DNA from: Arthrobacter sp. HY1533
GTDB taxonomy: Bacteria > Actinomycetota > Actinomycetes > Actinomycetales > Micrococcaceae
DNA: 64,000 nucleotides
Reading direction: 5' to 3'
Assembly (NCBI RefSeq): GCF_027568515.1
Contig: NZ_JANKZF010000003.1
Location: 124,001-188,000, forward strand
The number at the start of each line of letters is the position of its first letter. Position 1 is the first letter of the stretch. The notes beneath the pieces were generated by a model, which did not search any database, was not told the DNA's origin, and saw only the letters and a list, made by a program, of their open reading frames with translations. Of the stretch, positions 8,277 to 15,752 are shown piece after piece. The position numbers and the translations under genes were made by a program.

Positions 8277-9149
8277 TCAGCCCGCCAGCGGCACCATGTC
8301 GCTATGTTCGTCGCGGATCGGGGCGTTGATGAGGGCGTGGTCGTAGAGGACCTTGGCGTTGTTTTGAACAATGAGTTCGTTGGCAATTTCGTTGCCGGTG
8401 CGCTTGTCACGGACGCTGCGGTAGACCTTGTTGCGCCTGTAAACGTCCTGGCCCACGGCCTGGAAATGGGCGTCCTGTTCCTTCAGGTGGTACTTCACGC
8501 CCAGGGCTTCGGCGGCCCGCAATTCGCCACGCAAATGTTCCTCGGTGAGTGAGATGCGGAACTGGAAGGTGTTCTGGGTGGGGTTGTGCACGCGGTAGTC
8601 CAGGTAGTTGTACACAATGGAGGTGCCCGTGCCGAAAGGGATCTGCCGGTTGAAATCCGGGAACAGGTCAATTTCACCGTGGTGGTGGTGCTCAACAATT
8701 TCCAGGGGGCTGTGCAGCACCATCCAGTGCAACAGGTTGGTGAACTGGCACATGCCGCCGGCGATGCCGGAGGCGGGGCCGTTGTTGTTGATCGTCAGGC
8801 CTGTGCGGTAGCCCTTCCTGGCTGAGCAATGGCCCACCAGCTTCCAAAACGAGAAGGTCTCCCCCGGCCGGATCAGGACGCCGTCAATGTGCGGGGCGGC
8901 GAGTCCCAGGCTGATGGCCTTGTTTTCCTGCAGGGCCACATCGACGTTGCCCAGCTTGCGCCTGATCAGCGAATTGTGGCGGTACACGGCCACCGGCAGG
9001 TCTTCCATGCTGCGGGTTGTTGCAAGATTGGTTCGCCGGAGCAGGTCGGAGACCTGGCGTGCGATGATCTGCCGCTTGACGGCGATGGCATACGTGAACG
9101 GGGAAATGTCCCCAAAAAGCTTCCGGCCCAAAGTGCTTGCGTCCCCCAC
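8277..9149 (-). CDS. VanW family protein
   Basis: A 290-residue protein with the VanW core: GVLIRPGETFSFWKLVGHCS, GLTINNNGPASGIAGGMCQ and HHHGEIDLFPDFNRQIPFGTG. VanW proteins occur in some vancomycin-resistance operons and widely elsewhere, but their biochemical role is not established. No signal peptide is evident. The start is GTG 9149; an in-frame TGA lies ten codons upstream, so the frame cannot extend. It sits between prfB and ftsE, a gap of 184 bases from ftsE, with no other glycopeptide-resistance gene present, so resistance should not be inferred. Confidence 0.88.
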   Translation of the reverse strand: MGDASTLGRKLFGDISPFTYAIAVKRQIIARQVSDLLRRTNLATTRSMEDLPVAVYRHNSLIRRKLGNVDVALQENKAISLGLAAPHIDGVLIRPGETFSFWKLVGHCSARKGYRTGLTINNNGPASGIAGGMCQFTNLLHWMVLHSPLEIVEHHHHGEIDLFPDFNRQIPFGTGTSIVYNYLDYRVHNPTQNTFQFRISLTEEHLRGELRAAEALGVKYHLKEQDAHFQAVGQDVYRRNKVYRSVRDKRTGNEIANELIVQNNAKVLYDHALINAPIRDEHSDMVPLAG

Positions 9150-9297
9150 AACTTGGGCGCCCCTGCAGGGCGCCCGTCAATGCCGCACGGCGGCCCGGAC
9201 GAAATCCAGGCGCCGTTTCGGCCCAATGTAAGTAACGCTACCGCCCGTTCTTGGCCGAGGCGGCATCGTGCGGCATTGTTACGGGCAGAGCTGGCGC

Positions 9298-10416
9298 CTA
9301 GGCCTTTTCGGCGTTCCGCTGGTCGGCGCGCCAGCGGATGCCCGCGTCAATAAAGTCGTCGATTTCACCATCGAGCACGGCTGCGGCGTTGCCGACTTCG
9401 TGTTCGGTGCGCAGATCCTTGACCATTTGGTAGGGGTTCAGCACGTAGGAGCGCATCTGGTCACCCCACGAAGCCTTGACGTCGCCGGCCATGGCCTTCT
9501 TCTGGGCGTCTTCCTCCGCCTTCTTCAGCAACAGCAGGCGCGACTGCAGCACGCGCATGGCGGCCGCCCGGTTCTGGATCTGCGACTTCTCGTTCTGCAT
9601 CGAGACCACGGTTCCCGTGGGGAGGTGGGTCAGGCGCACGGCGGAGTCGGTGGTGTTCACGGACTGGCCGCCGGGGCCGGAGGAGCGGAACACGTCCACG
9701 CGGATGTCGTTGTCAGGGATCTCAATGCTGTCGGTTGACTCGATGAGCGGGATGACCTCCACGGCGGCGAAGGACGTCTGGCGCCGGCCCTGGTTGTCGA
9801 AGGGGCTGATGCGCACCAGCCGGTGCGTGCCGGCTTCAACGCTCAGGGTGCCAAAGGCGTAGGGCGCCTTGACCTCAAAGGTGGCGGACTTCAGCCCGGC
9901 TTCTTCGGCATAGGAGGTGTCCAAAACGGCCGTGGGGTAACCGTGGCGTTCGGCCCAGCGCAGGTACATGCGCAGCAGCATCTGGGCAAAGTCTGCCGCA
10001 TCCACGCCGCCGGCGCCGGAGCGGATGGTGATGACGGCCTCGCGCTCGTCCCATTCGCCGGCCAGCAACGTGACAATTTCCAGCTCTTCCAGGGCCTTTT
10101 GCAGGCTGGGAAGTTCCTTGGCGGCCTCGGCGAGGGAATCGGCGTCGCCCTCTTCCTCGGCCATCTCGACCAGAACTTCGAGATCGTCGATCCGGGCCTC
10201 GAGCTTGCGCAGCTTTTCCAGCTTGGACTGGGCGTGGCTGAGCTTGGAGGTCACCTTCTGCGCGGCGGCGGGGTCGTCCCACAGATTGGGCGAACCGGCC
10301 TGGTCCGAAAGGTCCTCGATGTCTTCAAGGAGCTTCTCCACCTCGGAGACCTGCTCAATGGAGGTGTAGGTTGCGCGGAGCGCCTTGAGTTCTGCGGAAA
10401 AGTCGATCGCTGCCAT
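9298..10416 (-). CDS. prfB: Peptide chain release factor 2
   Basis: Recognises UGA/UAA stop codons and triggers peptide release. The 372-residue protein has [15 protein letters not shown] (about residues 246-260) with the catalytic GGQ, and [11 protein letters not shown] (about 201) carrying SPF, the tripeptide that marks RF2 rather than RF1. The reading frame is unbroken from ATG 10416, so the in-frame UGA programmed frameshift that autoregulates prfB in many bacteria is absent. I chose this ATG because [14 protein letters not shown] matches the family start; the frame continues 13 codons upstream. Confidence 0.97.
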   Translation of the reverse strand: MAAIDFSAELKALRATYTSIEQVSEVEKLLEDIEDLSDQAGSPNLWDDPAAAQKVTSKLSHAQSKLEKLRKLEARIDDLEVLVEMAEEEGDADSLAEAAKELPSLQKALEELEIVTLLAGEWDEREAVITIRSGAGGVDAADFAQMLLRMYLRWAERHGYPTAVLDTSYAEEAGLKSATFEVKAPYAFGTLSVEAGTHRLVRISPFDNQGRRQTSFAAVEVIPLIESTDSIEIPDNDIRVDVFRSSGPGGQSVNTTDSAVRLTHLPTGTVVSMQNEKSQIQNRAAAMRVLQSRLLLLKKAEEDAQKKAMAGDVKASWGDQMRSYVLNPYQMVKDLRTEHEVGNAAAVLDGEIDDFIDAGIRWRADQRNAEKA

Positions 10417-10473
10417 GATATTCAAGCCTACGTCATGTGTGGCGCCGCCGGTCACTGGCGGCCGGCCCCTGCG

Positions 10474-10929
10474 TCACAGTTCCAGGTTGGCGCGGGCCGT
10501 GCTGGTGACCTTGATGGGGATGCCGTCGGGCACCAGGAAGTTGATGAACAGGGGATGGACGACGGCGGTCATGGCCACGTACGCTGTGTGCCCGTCGGGT
10601 GCGCCTGTGCCCGGGGCCAGGGCAATGCCGCCAATGGTGGTGGGCGTTTCAATCCCGGCGAGGTAGTCCTGCGCGGCGGAGAGCACGCCCTGGTTGTTCA
10701 AGAGCGTGCCCGGGTCCCCCGTGGAACTGCCTCCGCTGAGCACAAAGGTGTCGGCGGCTGCGAGCGCTGCGCCGTCGGCAATGGACAGCAGCTTCTTTTG
10801 GCCCAGGTAGAGGCTTCCCGCGGCGGCAACCACCGTGACCACCAGCAGGGCCAGCAGCACGTAGCCGATCATCAGCACCATGACATGCCCGGCGTCCGTG
10901 CCGTCATGCGGCTCCGGCACCTTCCTCAC
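10474..10929 (-). CDS. TadG-like / Rv3654c-like membrane protein of the Tad locus
   Basis: A 151-residue protein with one N-terminal membrane helix (VMVLMIGYVLLALLVVTVV) preceded by GTDAGH and followed by SIADGAALAAAD, the form of the short TadG-related proteins that end actinobacterial Tad operons. The rest is predicted outside the membrane. GTG 10929 overlaps the stop of the preceding gene (GTGA). As the last gene of the operon it probably encodes a minor pilin or assembly component; no enzymatic motif is visible. Confidence 0.8.
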   Translation of the reverse strand: MRKVPEPHDGTDAGHVMVLMIGYVLLALLVVTVVAAAGSLYLGQKKLLSIADGAALAAADTFVLSGGSSTGDPGTLLNNQGVLSAAQDYLAGIETPTTIGGIALAPGTGAPDGHTAYVAMTAVVHPLFINFLVPDGIPIKVTSTARANLEL

Positions 10930-11411
10930 CTGAACCTCCCCACCTTTTGCGATGCCGAGGCATCCACGGTGGCCGCCGTGGCCGTGACGCCGGGGACGGA
11001 GCCCACCACGGGCAGCTCAATGCGCAGTTCCACGCGGGCGTGGACCGTGGCGCCGGCGGTGAGGCAGCCGCCGTCGCACGTGATGGCGAGCGTCGCATTG
11101 GCCGCGTCGAAGCCCATGTCCTCCACGGCGAGCCTGACCGCCTGCTCGGCCGCCTGCTGCGCCGAGGGGAGGTCGCCGCTGAGCACGTACACCTTGGCGG
11201 CCTGGTCGGCGGCACCCACCACAGCGTAGGCCCCGGCCTGGACCTGCCCCACAGTCAGGATCAGGTACACAACGGGAATCATGAGCAGCACGGCCAGGAA
11301 GATGAACTCCACCACTGCGCTCCCCCGCTCCGTGGTCCCTTCGGGCACTGGATCCCCCGGCGCCGGTTCCTGCGAGGCACGTCCCTGGCCGCTACCTCGT
11401 GATGACAGCAT
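10926..11411 (-). CDS. TadE-like pilus assembly protein (second copy)
   Basis: A 161-residue protein with the TadE pattern GSAVVEFIFLAVLLMIPVVYLILTVGQVQ at the end of a hydrophilic 30-residue leader: a Glu five residues into the hydrophobic stretch, as in type IV prepilin-like processing sites. The outside part contains two Cys (TCDGGCLTAG) that may form a disulfide. ATG 11411 lies 20 bases inside the end of the upstream TadE gene, so translation is likely coupled. Role inferred from family and position: minor pilin of the Tad pilus. Confidence 0.82.
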   Translation of the reverse strand: MLSSRGSGQGRASQEPAPGDPVPEGTTERGSAVVEFIFLAVLLMIPVVYLILTVGQVQAGAYAVVGAADQAAKVYVLSGDLPSAQQAAEQAVRLAVEDMGFDAANATLAITCDGGCLTAGATVHARVELRIELPVVGSVPGVTATAATVDASASQKVGRFR

Positions 11412-11766
11412 GGCCCGTCATTTCCAGGGTGCGGGCGGGCCCGAACAGCCCAATGAGCGGCAATGGGGCACTGATCGACACGGTGAGCACGCGCAGGCCG
11501 TCACGGCTCTCCACGGCGGCCCGCACATCCTGGGCGTAGCCCGGCCCCAATGCCGATGCCACCAGCAGGCGTGCCCGGTCCTGCGCATCGGCGGCCGTCC
11601 TGTCCCCCAACGCCCCGTAGCGGGCTGCCGAGGAGGCGGCGTCGGCCACCGTATTGCGCACATGCTGGGCCAGGGCCAGTTGGATCAGCGCGACAAAGAT
11701 GACAGTGACCAGGGCGCCGACCAGCACAAAGTCGACGACGGCCGAGCCGGCCTCGCGGGCACGCAG
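11392..11766 (-). CDS. TadE-like pilus protein, start codon uncertain
   Basis: The frame encodes EAGSAVVDFVLVGALVTVIFVALIQLALAQ followed by HVRNTVADAASSAARYGALG, a clear TadE-type protein of about 124 residues. No ATG, GTG or TTG lies in frame just before the conserved EAGSAVVDF: the nearest ATG in the preceding sequence is in another frame. CTG 11766 (giving LRAREAGSAVVDF) is my best guess. The frame stays open upstream through the Flp-like gene, so a start within that gene is also possible, as is a one-base error in the sequence. It ends 20 bases inside the next TadE-like gene. Confidence 0.75.
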   Translation of the reverse strand: MRAREAGSAVVDFVLVGALVTVIFVALIQLALAQHVRNTVADAASSAARYGALGDRTAADAQDRARLLVASALGPGYAQDVRAAVESRDGLRVLTVSISAPLPLIGLFGPARTLEMTGHAVITR

Positions 11767-11798
11767 CCTCCGCCCATGCGGCGGGGCGGCCCCGTCCC

Positions 11799-12065
11799 CT
11801 AGGGCTGAACCTGCTCCATGGCCTGGTTGAACAACTGCTGCAGGGCCGGCCCGGCGATGGCCAGGAGCCCGGCCACCAGCACGGCAGACATTAGTGTGAT
11901 CAGGACCCAGCCGGGAACGTCGCCGCGGGAACTTCCGCCCACCGGACGCGGCACGGTCAATCGGCGGGTGAGCGCCCCCAACGTTCGTGCCGGGCCCGCA
12001 AGCTTCCGCCCCAGCGCGACATGCAGCGACGCTGCGATTCCCAACAACTTGTTGCTGAATTGCAT
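11799..12065 (-). CDS. Flp-like small pilin of the Tad system
   Basis: An 88-residue protein: a basic N-terminal half, then RGDVPGWVLITLMSAVLVAGLLAIAGPAL and a short amphipathic end FNQAMEQVQP. A single C-terminal hydrophobic helix after a GDVPGW motif, in the position between tadC and the TadE genes, is the form of the short Flp-type pilins of actinobacterial Tad loci. GGAGG lies nine bases before ATG 12065. The frame is open further upstream but the ribosome site fixes this start. It would be the major pilus subunit if the system makes a fibre. Confidence 0.75.
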   Translation of the reverse strand: MQFSNKLLGIAASLHVALGRKLAGPARTLGALTRRLTVPRPVGGSSRGDVPGWVLITLMSAVLVAGLLAIAGPALQQLFNQAMEQVQP

Positions 12066-12138
12066 GGTTCTTTCCCTCCACATGGTGACTTGCATATTGA
12101 AGCTGTGGTTCCCTGCCGGTGCGGTGGCCAGTGTCCAT

Positions 12139-13077
12139 CTAGAAACCGATCTGCAGCATGGCCAGGCCGGGGAAGACGGCGAAGACAACTGTCAGCGGCA
12201 GGACGCCGAAGATGAGCGGGACCATCATGCCGATCTCCTTGCGGCCCGCGGCCTCCATGAGTTCACGCTTGGCCACGTCGCGCACGTCCTGCGCCTGTGC
12301 CCGGAGAACATCGGCCAGCGGCGTTCCGCGGTTGATGGCAACACTGATTCCATCCACAAAGCGGGACAGTGCTGCGACGTTGACGCGGGCGGAGAACTGG
12401 TTGAGGGCCTCCACCAGTGGCATGCCGGTGCGGGTCTGGGCCAGCACCTTGGAGAATTCCGCCGACAGCACCCCATTGGAGGTCCGGGCCACGCGGTCCA
12501 GTGCGCTTGCAGCGCTCTCGCCGGCACCGACTGCGAGCGCCATGAGCTCGGCCAGGGCCGGAAACTCCGCCAGCATGCGCGCCTGCCGGTTTTTGATGCG
12601 CCTGCCCAGGAGGTGGTCGTAGAGCATGTAGCCGCACACCATGGGGCCCAGCGTGAGCGCAAGGGCGCCCAGGGGATTCAGGCTGCCACGCCAGAGCAAG
12701 AACAAGGCAAACACCACACCCGCAAGCAGGCCTGCGCCCGCCCACAGGAACTGCATGGCCCGAAATTCCAGGGGTGATTCACTCCGTCCGGCCTGTTCCA
12801 GCCGCGCGCCGAGGCCGTGCACGCTGACGTTGAGGCGGCCCAGGCGGTGCACGGCATCGGACAGCACCAGCCGGAAGATCTTCTCCAGCGGCCCGAAGAG
12901 TGTGCCGGGCCCGTCGCCGTCCATGAGCCGGGAGCGGCCAACCACATTCCGCAGCTGCGGCTCCACGCGCTGGGCAAAACTTGGCCTGCGCATGGCGGGG
13001 AGCCGCAGCCATGTCAGCCACAACCCTGCTCCCAAGACCAGCCCCACGCCTGCAACCGCCATCAGGTGCCCGTTCAC
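12139..13077 (-). CDS. tadC: Tad pilus membrane protein TadC (GspF/T2SSF family)
   Basis: A 312-residue inner-membrane platform protein. It has an N-terminal helix, two helices around residues 120-180 and a C-terminal pair ending LIFGVLPLTVVFAVFPGLAML. The T2SSF domain core runs from AEFPALAELMALAVGAGES through RELMEAAGRKE. GTG 13077 overlaps the tadB stop (GTGA). It works with TadB to couple the TadA motor to pilin polymerisation. Confidence 0.88.
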   Translation of the reverse strand: MNGHLMAVAGVGLVLGAGLWLTWLRLPAMRRPSFAQRVEPQLRNVVGRSRLMDGDGPGTLFGPLEKIFRLVLSDAVHRLGRLNVSVHGLGARLEQAGRSESPLEFRAMQFLWAGAGLLAGVVFALFLLWRGSLNPLGALALTLGPMVCGYMLYDHLLGRRIKNRQARMLAEFPALAELMALAVGAGESAASALDRVARTSNGVLSAEFSKVLAQTRTGMPLVEALNQFSARVNVAALSRFVDGISVAINRGTPLADVLRAQAQDVRDVAKRELMEAAGRKEIGMMVPLIFGVLPLTVVFAVFPGLAMLQIGF

Positions 13078-13928
13078 TGGAGCACCCGCTGTTCCCCGGG
13101 AAGTGCCCCGATGCGCAGCATGATCCGGTAGCAAACCAGCGAGGTCAACAGCCCGCCGCCCAGAACCGCCCAGCCCGCGGGCGAGTTGTAGGCTGCGATG
13201 GCCTCGGGCCGGGTGGCCATCAACATGAGCACGATCCAGGGCGCGGCTACGGCGAGGCGGGCTGCGTTGACGGTCCATGACTGCCTGGCCTCAAGTTCGC
13301 TGCGCGTGCGGGCGTGGTCGCGCAGGAACTCGGACAGGGTGCCCAGGAGCTTGCCGAGGTCGGAGCCGCCCACGTCCCGGGTCAGCCGCAGGGCTTCAAT
13401 GATCCTGTCCGCCACCGGGTCCGCCAGGGAGGACTTGAGCCTTTGCAGGGACGCCTCGAAGTGGCCCGAGGCCCGGTAGTCGGCGGCGAAGGAGTTGAAC
13501 TCGGGGCGGAGTTGCACCGGGCCCTTGTTGCCCAGCTGGACCAGCGCCTCGGGGAGTGACAGCCCGGCCCGGATGGCCGAGCGCAGGTGGTCCACAACAT
13601 CGGGCCAGAGTTCGCGCAGCACGGTCGCCCGGCGTCGTGCCCTCATCTTCAGCAGCGCAAAGGGGAGGTAGGCGCTGATGAGGCCCAGGCAGGCGGCGAT
13701 GGGCGGAGCCCCGGTCAGCACAAAGACCAGCAGCATGACCAGCACGGCCAGGCCCACTGTGCTGGCCACGAGTGACGCCGGGGTGACCTGCGGGGCGCCT
13801 GCCTGCTGCAGGAGCTGCTCGAGCTTGCTGCGGCGGCCAAGGCCTGGCCGGCGGACGGGTGAGCTCCAGCAGGCGGTCCAGACCAGGAACAGGCCCATTC
13901 CGGCCAGCAGGCCCACGACGGCCGACAT
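13074..13928 (-). CDS. tadB: Tad pilus membrane protein TadB (GspF/T2SSF family)
   Basis: A 284-residue protein with membrane helices at the N terminus (VVGLLAGMGLFLVWTACW), in the middle (VASTVGLAVLVMLLVFVLTG) and at the C terminus. The T2SSF domain is marked by ELWPDVVDHLRSAIRAGLSL and LRLTRDVGGSDLGKLLGTLS. It overlaps tadA by one base (TGATG) and tadC by four, so all three are translationally coupled. Partner of TadC in the secretion platform. Confidence 0.9.
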   Translation of the reverse strand: MSAVVGLLAGMGLFLVWTACWSSPVRRPGLGRRSKLEQLLQQAGAPQVTPASLVASTVGLAVLVMLLVFVLTGAPPIAACLGLISAYLPFALLKMRARRRATVLRELWPDVVDHLRSAIRAGLSLPEALVQLGNKGPVQLRPEFNSFAADYRASGHFEASLQRLKSSLADPVADRIIEALRLTRDVGGSDLGKLLGTLSEFLRDHARTRSELEARQSWTVNAARLAVAAPWIVLMLMATRPEAIAAYNSPAGWAVLGGGLLTSLVCYRIMLRIGALPGEQRVLQ

Positions 13929-15151
13929 CAGGCATCCCCCATGAGGGCTGCAACGCTGTAGCCGGCCAGGGCAAACTTTTCCGGCGGCGGCAGGGCGGTG
14001 TCGGAGGCGGTCAGGCGGCCCTCGACCGTGCTGAAGATGAGGCTGGATTCAATGATGCCGTTCTCCACGCGCCTGCCCAGGGCCAGTATTTCCCCAACGC
14101 TGCGGCGGCCGTTCGGGGCACGGACGCAGTGCACCACAAGGTCGATGCAAGCTGCCACAGTGGGGACCACGAAGGCCGCCGTGATGTTCTCGCCGGCCAG
14201 CAGCGGCAGGGTGCAGATCTTGACGACGGCATCGTGGGCCGAGTTTGCGTGCACGGACGCCATGCCGGGCATTCCGCTGTTCAGGGCGATGAGCATGTCC
14301 AGGCTTTCGGCCTCGCGCACCTCCCCCACGATGAGCCGGTCCGGGCGCATGCGCAGCGCCTCCTTGACCAGGCGACGCAGAGGAATCTCCCCCATGCCCT
14401 CGAGGTTGGGCTGGCGGCACTGAAGCCCAACTACGTCCCGAAGCGGCAGCCTCAGCTCGAAGATCTCCTCCACCGTGACCACCCGTTCGCGGGATCCGAT
14501 CCCTGCGGCCAGGCAGTTGAGCATGGTGGTTTTCCCGGCCTGGGTGGCTCCGGACACCAGGATGTTCAGCCCGCTGCTGACGGCGGCGCCGAGGAACCTG
14601 GCGGCCTGCGGGGTGAGGGAGCCCAGGTCCACGAGGTGTTCCAGGCGGCTGGCGCGGGCAGTGAACTTGCGGATGTTCACTGCCCAGTGGGTTTGGGTGA
14701 TGTCGGGGATGACAACGTGCAGGCGGCTGCCGTCGGGCAGGGCGGCGTCCACGAAGGGGCTGCTCAAGTCGAGGCGGCGGCCGGAGCTTTTGAGCATGCG
14801 TTCCACCAGGTCCCGGACCTGCTGGGGTGTAAATACTATGCCTGTCAGTTCGGATTCGCCGTGGCGGGCCACATACACCTGGTCGGGTGCATTGAGCCAA
14901 ATTTCCTCGATGTCCGGGTCGTCCAGCAGGGGTTGGAGCTCGCCGAACCCTGCAACGGCGTTGAAAACGTGGCGCTTGGCGTCGTGCCCCTGGGCCAGGA
15001 CCGGGACGGCTCCGAGCAGCGACCTCTCGCCGTAGTCGTTGACAGCCGCCTCGACCAGGGCGCGCACCTCGTGCCCCTGCCTGAGGGGATCCAGGCCCCT
15101 GCGGCGGATGAGTTCACGGACCTCATCTTCGAGAAGTGCCAGCGCATCCAA
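13928..15151 (-). CDS. tadA: Tad/CpaF secretion ATPase TadA
   Basis: Hexameric motor of the Tad pilus system. The 407-residue chain has the N-terminal CpaF region (IEEIWLNAPDQVYVARHGE), Walker A SGATQAGKTTMLN (about residue 205) and a Walker B region RPDRLIVGEVREAESLDML (about 273). The canonical GSGKT of CpaF is GATQAGKTT, which keeps GKT. The start is a TTG at 15151, supported by GGAGG eight bases upstream. It is the first gene of the operon tadA-B-C-flp-TadE-TadE-TadG. The CpaE/Ssd ATPase that often precedes tadA is not here; a CpaE-like gene is found at the right edge of the window instead. Confidence 0.93.
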   Translation of the reverse strand: MDALALLEDEVRELIRRRGLDPLRQGHEVRALVEAAVNDYGERSLLGAVPVLAQGHDAKRHVFNAVAGFGELQPLLDDPDIEEIWLNAPDQVYVARHGESELTGIVFTPQQVRDLVERMLKSSGRRLDLSSPFVDAALPDGSRLHVVIPDITQTHWAVNIRKFTARASRLEHLVDLGSLTPQAARFLGAAVSSGLNILVSGATQAGKTTMLNCLAAGIGSRERVVTVEEIFELRLPLRDVVGLQCRQPNLEGMGEIPLRRLVKEALRMRPDRLIVGEVREAESLDMLIALNSGMPGMASVHANSAHDAVVKICTLPLLAGENITAAFVVPTVAACIDLVVHCVRAPNGRRSVGEILALGRRVENGIIESSLIFSTVEGRLTASDTALPPPEKFALAGYSVAALMGDA

Positions 15152-15752
15152 ACCAGATACCTCCGCCCCTTTGCGGCGCCCCCAACGCTGTTGTAGTTCA
15201 GGAGCCTAGACCTGACACGGGCGCCACGCCAGAGGCAGTCCGTAACTGTGGACAACTGCCATCGGGACTCCTACATCACTTCCCAGCCTCTCGAGACCGC
15301 AATGCGCTGGCCCAGGGCAGGCATCAGAGCCGCCGGAGGCAACGCACTGGGCGATGCTGCTGGCAGACCGGGCGTTGAAACTGACGCCAATGACTTCAGT
15401 CTCCGAGCCAACAGGGCCCCCTTGAATTCCTCGAACTGCGAATCGGCCACGACCATCGTCGTCTTTTTGACTGGCGATCTCCTTGAATTGGCTGCAACCG
15501 GTGACAATTCCCGGGTTGCTCGTAGCCATGGCGCCTGCGCCGCTTTGTCGCGCGGAAGCCAGCGCCAACTCGTTCGCATGGAGGCGAAGTTGCCATGATT
15601 TGCACCCAACCGCCCATATGTTGGGCACCAACCGGCGAGGGGTGCCCCGGGGCCTGGCCGAGACCCGAACTCCGAATTGTTAGTATGGTTAGTGGCCCCG
15701 GTCAATTACGCAGCACATTTGGGCATGTGCCCGTAGGAGAGTTCTAGACTTT
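15152..15752. other. 601-base stretch without a convincing gene, between divergent operons
   Basis: Several frames of 70-145 codons are open on both strands, but their translations are of low complexity or irregular, agree with no family I know and overlap each other. The region should hold the promoters of the Tad operon (leftward) and of the first polysaccharide gene (rightward). A 12-base palindrome GGGCATGTGCCC lies about 35 bases before the rightward start, and AGGAG lies 13 bases before that ATG, a long spacing. I see no recognisable remnant of a CpaE gene or of a mobile element. Confidence 0.5.
15160..15164 (-). promoter_or_regulatory. Ribosome-binding site deciding the tadA TTG start
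   Basis: GGAGG on the minus strand, eight bases before TTG 15151. No ATG or GTG in frame has a comparable site. Confidence 0.75.

Noticed and set aside
8277-9149. Vancomycin-resistance cluster suggested by the VanW-like gene.
   Set aside because: No vanH, vanA/B-type ligase, vanX or two-component genes are present; VanW proteins are common without resistance.
15206-15705. Overlapping minus-strand frames of 140-145 codons in the gap before tadA.
   Set aside because: Three mutually overlapping frames with irregular composition and no CpaE-like motifs; no ribosome site fits a start. Treated as non-coding.
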